DNA of 50,689 nucleotides from Chitinophagales bacterium (GTDB taxonomy: Bacteria; Bacteroidota; Bacteroidia; Chitinophagales; UBA10324). The position numbers and the translations under genes were made by a program. The notes under the pieces were generated by a model. It saw only the letters and a program-made list of their open reading frames with translations, had not been told where the DNA came from and ran no database searches. Shown here in pieces: positions 45,501 to 50,689 of this stretch; within the stretch, counting starts at the first letter, position 1; each line of letters starts with the position of its first letter. The stretch is taken from contig JANWWJ010000039.1 in NCBI GenBank assembly GCA_025056305.1, positions 1 to 50,689 on the forward strand. The letters are read 5' to 3'.

Positions 45501-45881
45501 CCCCAGAACGTGCGCAATGGAAACTCCTTCCTGCTGGTCAACTGTGAACTCCGCTGGCCCGTCTTCGCCTACCTGATCAACAGTCCTATTCGTTCGGAAA
45601 CGATTCGCAACTTCCAACTGATCACCTTTATCGATGCCGGCACAGCTTGGCAAGGGCTTAATCCTTATAGTAAAGACAATCCGTTCAACACCAAATATTA
45701 CCAGCAAGGACCAATTTTCGTTAAGGTGAATTATTTCCGCGAGCCCATGGTATTTGCCTGGGGCTTTGGTGCCCGCAGCACCCTGCTCGGTTATTTTTTG
45801 CGCTTAGACTATGCGCGCGGCTTGGACAGTGGTGCCTGGAAACCCTGGCGCTGGCATCTTTCCATCGGACTGGATTTTTAG
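42528..45881 (+). CDS. outer-membrane protein with PD40-like propeller, N-terminal degenerate peptidase-like domain and C-terminal barrel
   Basis: A 1117-aa exported protein. Signal peptide ends near LPAQ (about residue 30). Residues ~45-285 resemble the gluzincin-like domain found before PD40 propellers, with VPQWFTHGLSSYIGE; the usual HExxH is replaced by RQIRE, so it is probably inactive. Residues ~300-600 hold WD40/TolB-like strands (SDGSKLLYVVN, SGDELALLF, LSPHFI). A Pro/Ser-rich linker (about 640-690) precedes a C-terminal BamA-like barrel ending in a terminal Phe (SIGLDF). Function unknown; perhaps envelope assembly or adhesion. Confidence 0.82.
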   Translation: MRTRLRKSKATIRLGLVLLLLGHRAYLPAQTPDQLFGQNRVQYKDFVWSYYESEHFTVFFYLGGQELARFVVLDAEKTLPLIEKQLEYRLGDKIDIIVYNTIDDLKQSNIGLGYEAVNTGGLTRIMANKMFLYFDGNYLNLHRQIREGIAGILLQTMLFGGSVGEVVQNVVLLKVPQWFTHGLSSYIGEAWSPQLDNLLRNGINSGRYRKLNKLSGSEARYAGHALWYYIATRYGPNAVTNLLYISRMNRSIEAGFTYVFNKGTKEFIEEFYNYYKNLFAQDASLRKEAVGQKIKLSRPARRHLTSVHLNSDGSKLLYVVNHLGRYRLYLQDTGTRKKTCLWRGGFKTTALPVDYSQPLVAFAPSGDELALLFWRRNKSRLVLLDAQGRKKEHLDLVNFQKVFAMSYMDAHTLALSAMNRGQTDIYLYNLRSGRLEQITNDPFSDLSPHFIRLPTRQGLLFSSNRPVDSLRPPISDTLRPLHNFNLFFYNIRKKSTRLLQVTRDDLATETDPISFGKHYFSFLSDANGIGNRFVGYIDSVFSHYDRYYFFPDSTVINPEYPIDSLIAVGVLRPDSTAQVPVFRDTARSWPVTNTEYSLLDQDAARRGNTVAASRIANGRYEVVLNEVPRDTAPQPTEVPWTPYQRSVAPRSSPAPPSVKPATPQPSEKSPVRQADTVAQIREPFFISEFTGKPNRMLLDTLPEKHKAKPWRFSRVLPYSLRMTTATITTQLDNSLIVTRYQPFDAYGGQFSNPNLNVFFSTTVMDLLEDYRITGGFRFPTQFNGTEYFFLYENLKHRLDKRFTVYRRSVSVVYDATPAWYLPVNARLRTYLVDASFRYPLDFLRSFRFSFSYRNDRTNYLATDSFSLGLPQSYDDWLMTRAEFVFDNALKLQTNIYDGLRFKFYVDAQRQIDRKNTYLFAAGTDARGYLPVHRNLILASRVQAATTWGDQKVVFFMGSAENELFPTFDISTPVSREAGYAFQTLATTMRGFPQNVRNGNSFLLVNCELRWPVFAYLINSPIRSETIRNFQLITFIDAGTAWQGLNPYSKDNPFNTKYYQQGPIFVKVNYFREPMVFAWGFGARSTLLGYFLRLDYARGLDSGAWKPWRWHLSIGLDF

Positions 45882-45914
45882 CCTTTAACGCGGGCTTATA
45901 GCTTCGCCGGCGCT

Positions 45915-46841
45915 ATGCAGCAGCCCTTGCGTGACCATGCCTATTTGTTTACAGCCAACCTCATATATGCCCTCAGCTTCACCCTTGCCAAGGACATTGT
46001 CCCGTCTTACCTCAGCCCGTCGGCTGCCATTCTCGTTCGTGTCAGCATTACCGCCTTTTTGTATCTGTTGTTGGAGCAGCTCTGGGTGCGCCAACGCCTC
46101 GACCCTAACGACCGGCTTCGTGTATGGCTGTGTGGTTTGTTCGGAGTTGCTTTAAATCAATTATTGTTTTTTGAAGGCTTGGCTTTGACGGCTCCAATCA
46201 ATGCAGCACTCATCATGACCACCACTCCGATTTTGGTTTTGCTGCTTTCTGCCTTGTTTCGGGATGAAGCTTTTACATGGCTCAAGTTGATCGGCGTGCT
46301 AAGCGGAGCTGCGGGAGCGGTGCTGATTTTATGGTCCGGCAAGCAACTCATACCCCATGGCCAGGGTTGGCTGGGAGATGTGCTTATTTTGCTTAATGCA
46401 GCATCATATGCGGTTTATCTGGTCATGGTGAAACCTTTATTGTATCGCTACCATCCCCTCCTGCTGTTGTCGCGCGTATTCTTAATTGGGCTGGTTTTCG
46501 TAGCACCCGTAGGCCTCTCAGGACTTTTGCATGCAGGATGGAATTCCTTTCCATTGGTCATTTGGATTGAGCTGGCCTTCATCGTCTTTTTCACCACTTT
46601 TTTGACTTATTGGTTCAATATGAAAGCGCTGGTGCGTTCTAATCCCAGTCTGGTCGGAATATACATTTACCTTCAACCGTTATTGGCTACGACTATTGCT
46701 TTGTTGCTCAACCGCGACCGCTACCCGCCGCTTAAAATTGCTGCCACCGTCCTGATTTTTGCCGGGGTTTACTTGGTCAGCCAAAGCCGGCAGAACCAGA
46801 GGCATACAACACTGCGGACCAAAAATGTTCATGAAGAATAA
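45915..46841 (+). CDS. EamA family (DMT) transporter
   Basis: A 308-aa membrane protein with ten predicted spans in two repeated halves, as in drug/metabolite transporters. Landmarks: TANLIYALSFTLAKD in span 1, the span-end LNQLLFFEGLALTAPINAALIM, and the second-half YWFNMKALVRSNPSLVGIYIY. The substrate cannot be inferred; amino acids, nucleotides or drugs are all known for the family. The start at 45915 is 34 bp after the large outer-membrane protein gene, and yicC follows by 12 bp. Confidence 0.9.
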   Translation: MQQPLRDHAYLFTANLIYALSFTLAKDIVPSYLSPSAAILVRVSITAFLYLLLEQLWVRQRLDPNDRLRVWLCGLFGVALNQLLFFEGLALTAPINAALIMTTTPILVLLLSALFRDEAFTWLKLIGVLSGAAGAVLILWSGKQLIPHGQGWLGDVLILLNAASYAVYLVMVKPLLYRYHPLLLLSRVFLIGLVFVAPVGLSGLLHAGWNSFPLVIWIELAFIVFFTTFLTYWFNMKALVRSNPSLVGIYIYLQPLLATTIALLLNRDRYPPLKIAATVLIFAGVYLVSQSRQNQRHTTLRTKNVHEE

Positions 46842-46853
46842 AAACATATAATA

Positions 46854-47723
46854 ATGATTCTCTCAATGACGGGTCAAGGCAGGGCTGAACAACGGTCTGA
46901 CGGTTGGATTGCTCAAGCTGAAGTCCGATCGCTCAACAACCGGTTCTGGGACTTGAACTTGCGAGTGTCATCCGTATTGCGAAGCCGAGAAGCCGAAGTG
47001 CGTAACCTGCTGGCAGAACAGTTGCAGCGTGGAAAAGTGGATGCCGTGCTGTTGCTTACCTCTGCCAAGCAAACGGGCAGCCGAATCCATCTCGAAGCCG
47101 TGATGGCCTACTACGAACAACTACGCCCCTTGATCAAAAAATGGAAGGCGAAAAAACCAGATTTGTTGCCGACGCTGTTGCATCTACCCGATGTTTTACA
47201 GAGTAGTTCGGAAACTCTGGACGACCGGCAGTGGGCTTTGGTGCAACGGACCCTGCTGCAGGCCATAGAACAAGTTCACTTTTATCGACGAGAAGAGGGG
47301 AAGAAGTTAGAAACGGCATTACGCAGCCACACAGAAAAAATCCTGCAGCAATTGGATGCAATAGAGCCGCTGGAAGAGCAACGCCGCAACCTGGTTCGCT
47401 CCCGTTTGCTGCAACAGTTGGAGCAATGGCGCAGCGATGCTGGCTTCGATCCGACCCGCTTAGAACAAGAACTGATTTACTACATGGAACGGATGGATTT
47501 CACTGAGGAAAAAGTGCGGCTTAAAGCCCATTGCACGTTTTTTCTTCAAACATTAAGCGAGCCGATATCCAACGGCCGACGCCTGTCGTTCATCGCTCAA
47601 GAAATGGGTAGGGAAGTAAATACATTAGGAGCCAAAGCTTATCAGTCCGAGATTCAGAAATACGTTGTGTTTATGAAAGAAGAAGTGGAAAAAATCAAGG
47701 AACAGTTGCAGAATGTTTTGTAG
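46854..47723 (+). CDS. yicC: YicC family endoribonuclease-like protein
   Basis: A 289-aa YicC/YloC protein. N-terminal MILSMTGQGRAE and the EVRSLNNRFWDL segment, and C-terminal GREVNTLGAKAY and KEEVEKIKEQLQNVL, are family signatures. E. coli YicC is described as an endoribonuclease that helps degrade the small RNA RyhB. In many genomes gmk follows; here it does not. It is 12 bp after the transporter gene, likely in one message. Confidence 0.93.
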   Translation: MILSMTGQGRAEQRSDGWIAQAEVRSLNNRFWDLNLRVSSVLRSREAEVRNLLAEQLQRGKVDAVLLLTSAKQTGSRIHLEAVMAYYEQLRPLIKKWKAKKPDLLPTLLHLPDVLQSSSETLDDRQWALVQRTLLQAIEQVHFYRREEGKKLETALRSHTEKILQQLDAIEPLEEQRRNLVRSRLLQQLEQWRSDAGFDPTRLEQELIYYMERMDFTEEKVRLKAHCTFFLQTLSEPISNGRRLSFIAQEMGREVNTLGAKAYQSEIQKYVVFMKEEVEKIKEQLQNVL

Positions 47724-47773
47724 CCATGGATTTAACCCAAATCTTTAGGGTTTCTAACTAAATTCAAGGCGCG

Positions 47774-48283
47774 ATGCGGCCCTTGTTTTTGCTGATGACT
47801 GTGGCTGTTCTGCTGTTCAGCGCGGGGGGCTTTTTCGTGGCCTTTCATTTTGCCTCAGCGCTCATACGCGCCGACATGCAACGCATCGTGCGACAGGAGC
47901 AGGCACGGCTGCAGCGTTTTGAGTTTTCGGCCTCGGAATGGCAGCAAGTGCGGCGCAACAAGCGCGAGTTCTGTCTGAACGGGCTCATGTACGATATTGC
48001 TCAACTTGAAGTCGTTGGCGCGCGCATCAAGGTTTGGGCCGTTTGTGATGAGCGCGAGTCTCAGTTACAGCAACAACTATATGCCCGCTTTGGCTCGGAC
48101 AGCTCAGGAACGCCTCCGTCAACCCTTTGGCTACTTTCGCTTTTGTTCCAGCACGGCATTTTGCCCTCCATCGAAAATACCCTCACAGCATTCACTTTAA
48201 CAGGTCAGGTTAATTACGCAAGCAATTTTCCATACCTATTTGCCCCATTGAACTTGCCTTTTGTTCCTCCAGAGTCGGCATAG
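47774..48283 (+). CDS. small membrane-anchored protein of unknown function upstream of a TonB receptor
   Basis: A 169-aa protein with one N-terminal hydrophobic anchor (about 4-28) and a probable periplasmic domain. The pattern REFCLNGLMYDIAQLEV...VCDERESQLQQQL, with cysteines near 65 and 94, recalls a small single-anchor family that I have seen upstream of outer-membrane receptors in Bacteroidota (E-F, G-x-M-Y-D, then C/D-x-x-E). That link is from memory and not checked. It is followed by an intrinsic terminator and then the TonB receptor gene. Function unknown. Confidence 0.72.
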   Translation: MRPLFLLMTVAVLLFSAGGFFVAFHFASALIRADMQRIVRQEQARLQRFEFSASEWQQVRRNKREFCLNGLMYDIAQLEVVGARIKVWAVCDERESQLQQQLYARFGSDSSGTPPSTLWLLSLLFQHGILPSIENTLTAFTLTGQVNYASNFPYLFAPLNLPFVPPESA

Positions 48284-48297
48284 TGTTTCTTGACTTA

Positions 48298-48334
48298 TGC
48301 ACGCCCGAGCACCGGCACGGGCGAGCGTTTTTTT
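48298..48334 (+). terminator. Rho-independent terminator before the TonB receptor gene
   Basis: CGCCCG (48302-48307) pairs with CGGGCG (48318-48323) around a 10-nt loop. One A-A mismatch separates this stem from a further GC pair and a T-G pair outside. Seven T follow at 48328-48334. It lies 14 bp after the stop of the 169-aa gene, so most transcripts from upstream probably end here. It is the clearest intrinsic terminator in the window. Confidence 0.75.
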
Positions 48335-48373
48335 ATGATGTCGTCTTTCGTTTCAAACATTAAAAAACCAAAC

Positions 48374-50575
48374 ATGAAAAAACTTCTTTTTGCCTTTTCC
48401 TTTTTATTACCGTGGGTCGGTTGGGCTCAGGACGCCGAAACCGACACCACACGACGCCTCATTCAACTCAATGAGGTAGTCATTTCAGCTAACCGGGTTG
48501 AAGAAGCAAAAACGCAGGTGGCCCAACAAGTTGAGGTGATCACCGCCCGAGCTGTGGCTATCGGCAATCCGGCCACATCGGCCGACATGGTGATGCAAAC
48601 CGGGGAAGTACTGGTACAGAAATCACAATTAGGGGGTGGCAGCCCCATCTTGCGCGGCTTCGAAGCAGTCCGCGTGCTCTTGGTCGTTGACGGTGTCCGC
48701 CAAAACAATATCTTATTTCGCTCAGGCCACCTGCAAAACATCATCACCTTTGATCCGGCTATGCTGGACCGTGCCGAGATTCTGTATGGCCCATCATCGG
48801 TTGCGTACGGCAGCGATGCCCTTGGCGGGGTCATTCACCTTTTTACCCGCAATCCAAAACTAAACCTTACCGGAGGCCTTAACGTGTCGGGGAACTACGC
48901 CTTTCGCTTCGCCAGTGCAGCTTCTGAAAAACACGGCCATGTCGATGTGAACATCGGGGGCGCACGTTTGGCATCTCTGACCTCAATCTCCTACACCGAT
49001 TTTGACGATCTGATTCAAGGAAAAAAACTCAACGACATTGCCGACAGCATCTGGTTGCGGCCTTATTACGTTCAAACCTTTAACGGTAAAGATTCGCTGG
49101 TTAAAAACGACAACATTTACCGACAGGTTTACAGTGGATACCACCAATACGATGTATTACAAAAATTTATATTTAAGCAAAATAACCGCATTCAGCACCT
49201 CTTGAATTTACAGCTCAGCAATTCCAGCGATATTCCGCGCTACGACCGACTTACGGATCCGGACGGCAGCGGTGGGTTGCGTAATGCCCAGTGGTATTAC
49301 GGCCCTCAATATCGCTTGCTCGCCGCCTACGAGACGCACGTTCAAAGTAGCGGCTTTTTCAATAGCTTCCGAACTAACATCAATGTTCAAGACTATCAGG
49401 AAAGCCGACATCAGCGGCGCTTTAACCGGGAATATCTGCAGCATCGTACCGAAGATGTGCAAATTTTAGGCTTGCAATTTCACGCACGCCGGCAGAATGC
49501 ACGCAACGACTTGCGTGTGGGTCTGGAGGGATACGTCAACGATTTGGTTTCTACCGCCGAACAGACCAGTATCCTTACCGGAGAAACCAAACCTCTAGAC
49601 ACTCGGTATCCCGATGGCGACAATACCATGTTGCTTGTCGGCATTTATGCCACCAATACCTACCGCCTTTCTGACGCACTGGCTTTGAATGCAGGCCTAC
49701 GTTTGGAACACATTCGCCTCCACTCCACATTTGTCAGCAAGGACTTTTTCCCCTTTCCTTTCGATGAAGTAGAGCAAAGTCATTTACCGATTACCGGCTC
49801 GCTGGGCACAGTCTGGAATAATGACGGCTGGCAGGTGCGTACGGTGTTTTCCAGCGGCTTTCGTGCACCCAATGTGGACGACCTGGCCAAAGTGTTTGAG
49901 TCGGTTCCCGGATCTTTAGTAGTTCCCAATCCCGACATTAAACCGGAACGTACCTATAATGGGGAACTATCTGTAAGCAAAACCGTTGGAGAAATGCTGC
50001 AGGCCGAAGTCAGGGGTTTCTACAGTATGTTTCGCGATGCTATAGTCGTGGCTCCCTTTACTTTTAACGGCGAGGACAGCATTGTGTACGACGGAGAGCT
50101 CAGTGCCGTGCTGGCCGCTCAAAACACGGGCAAGGCTTTTATTACCGGTGGAAGCGGCAAGCTGTTGCTGGACCTTCCGGCAGGCTTTTCCGTTTTGGCC
50201 ACGGCCACTTACACCCGTGGACGCATTGTTGAAGCCGACAGCACCCGGCCATTGGATCATATTCCTCCCGCGTACGGCAAGTTTTCGGTCATCTACAACC
50301 GAAAGCAACTGCGCGCTGAAGCCTATTTGTTGTTCAACGGCGCCAAAAAGCTGGAGGACTATGGCGGCGGCGAGGACAACCTCAACTACGCCGTACCCGA
50401 CTTCGGGATGCCAGCCTGGCAAACTGTGAATCTGCGTGTTCAATATGAAATAAATCGCTATTTAACGGTTCAGGCAGCTTGTGAAAACCTTCTAGACGTC
50501 AACTATCGGGTTTTTGCTTCAGGCATCAGCGGACCGGGTCGCAATTTTATCCTTGCGGTGCGGGGCAGTTTTTAA
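48374..50575 (+). CDS. TonB-dependent outer-membrane receptor (hemoglobin/siderophore receptor type)
   Basis: A 733-aa TonB-dependent receptor. The start is set at the ATG at 48374, which gives a clean signal peptide (MKKLLFAF...GWAQ); a frame running back to 48290 would cross the terminator. TonB-box-like LNEVVISA, then plug domain (about 35-150) with GGGSPILRGFEAVRVLLVVDG and PSSVAYGSDALGG, then a 22-strand barrel ending in terminal Phe (AVRGSF). The plug motifs match receptors annotated for hemoglobin, transferrin or heme uptake; the ligand is not certain. There is no N-terminal carboxypeptidase-like domain, so it is not a SusC type. Confidence 0.93.
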   Translation: MKKLLFAFSFLLPWVGWAQDAETDTTRRLIQLNEVVISANRVEEAKTQVAQQVEVITARAVAIGNPATSADMVMQTGEVLVQKSQLGGGSPILRGFEAVRVLLVVDGVRQNNILFRSGHLQNIITFDPAMLDRAEILYGPSSVAYGSDALGGVIHLFTRNPKLNLTGGLNVSGNYAFRFASAASEKHGHVDVNIGGARLASLTSISYTDFDDLIQGKKLNDIADSIWLRPYYVQTFNGKDSLVKNDNIYRQVYSGYHQYDVLQKFIFKQNNRIQHLLNLQLSNSSDIPRYDRLTDPDGSGGLRNAQWYYGPQYRLLAAYETHVQSSGFFNSFRTNINVQDYQESRHQRRFNREYLQHRTEDVQILGLQFHARRQNARNDLRVGLEGYVNDLVSTAEQTSILTGETKPLDTRYPDGDNTMLLVGIYATNTYRLSDALALNAGLRLEHIRLHSTFVSKDFFPFPFDEVEQSHLPITGSLGTVWNNDGWQVRTVFSSGFRAPNVDDLAKVFESVPGSLVVPNPDIKPERTYNGELSVSKTVGEMLQAEVRGFYSMFRDAIVVAPFTFNGEDSIVYDGELSAVLAAQNTGKAFITGGSGKLLLDLPAGFSVLATATYTRGRIVEADSTRPLDHIPPAYGKFSVIYNRKQLRAEAYLLFNGAKKLEDYGGGEDNLNYAVPDFGMPAWQTVNLRVQYEINRYLTVQAACENLLDVNYRVFASGISGPGRNFILAVRGSF

Positions 50576-50689
50576 GCTGAGGTAAGAAAGGAGCGGGGGC
50601 GGGCGCCGGGGTTGGGGGGGCCCCCCCGGCAATAAAGGCGCCTGAAACCCCCCCCGAGTAAAAGTGGGAGAAACAAGAACGCAACCCAC
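50576..50689. other. low-complexity contig end, no gene
   Basis: After the TonB receptor stop the sequence becomes G- and C-run rich, including seven G next to seven C, and an eight-C run before position 50656. No reading frame or element is visible. It looks like a poor-quality terminus, as at the opposite end. Confidence 0.55.

Noticed and set aside
48284-48373. Cobalamin or other riboswitch before the TonB receptor
   Set aside because: The leader is about 90 bp and is explained by a simple terminator hairpin; no riboswitch core is seen.

Overview
The window looks like one contig from a member of the Bacteroidota, with moderate GC, dense coding and no rRNA or mobile elements. Four things support this. 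The promoters match the Bacteroidota -7 consensus TAnnTTTG. There is a type IX secretion (T9SS) C-terminal sorting domain. The respiratory operon is the alternative complex III plus A-type oxidase cluster typical of the phylum. Several proteins belong to Bacteroidota-style families: DUF4369/TlpA-like thioredoxin, PD40 plus beta-barrel protein, a long PurF, and an isolated atpD-atpC pair. A finer placement (perhaps Chitinophagales or Saprospiria) is a guess. The outer ~120 bases at both ends are homopolymer-rich and look like poor-quality contig ends.

Layout. 0.2-4 kb: a T9SS cargo protein, then a phosphodiesterase-TPR-sulfotransferase fusion translationally coupled to a small unknown protein. 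4-12.2 kb: comF, a beta-helix lipoprotein, murB coupled to a secreted beta-helix/PA14 protein, a CtlX-type hydrolase and purF. 12.4-17.5 kb: a small membrane protein, lpxH, a LUD protein, ftsH and rsfS, with birA divergent. 17.5-17.9 kb: the only long stretch without a gene. 17.9-22.1 kb: dgkA, an acetyltransferase, priA and tRNA-Lys(CTT).

22.1-37.0 kb is one leftward run of 14 genes: actA-B-C-D-E-F, coxB, coxA, cyoE, two subunit III genes, a subunit IV gene, a SCO copper chaperone and a DUF420 protein. Together they would build a menaquinol-oxidising alternative complex III, an aa3/caa3-type oxygen reductase, and part of the machinery that loads copper and heme into it. ActG and heme A synthase (ctaA) are not in the run.

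37.2-42.5 kb: a lipoprotein of unknown function, atpC-atpD (F1 epsilon and beta), a periplasmic thioredoxin-like protein and a metallo-beta-lactamase-fold hydrolase. 42.5-50.6 kb, all rightward: a large outer-membrane protein with propeller and barrel, an EamA transporter, YicC, a small membrane-anchored protein, an intrinsic terminator and a TonB-dependent receptor.

The gene packing is extreme. Five of six convergent junctions have 0-3 bp between stop codons or overlap by 4 bp, and many same-strand pairs overlap as ATGA or TAATG. No clearly novel defence or mobile system was found. The least explained items are the three-domain fusion with its coupled 84-aa partner, the small membrane protein before the TonB receptor, and the 400-bp gap at 17.5 kb.
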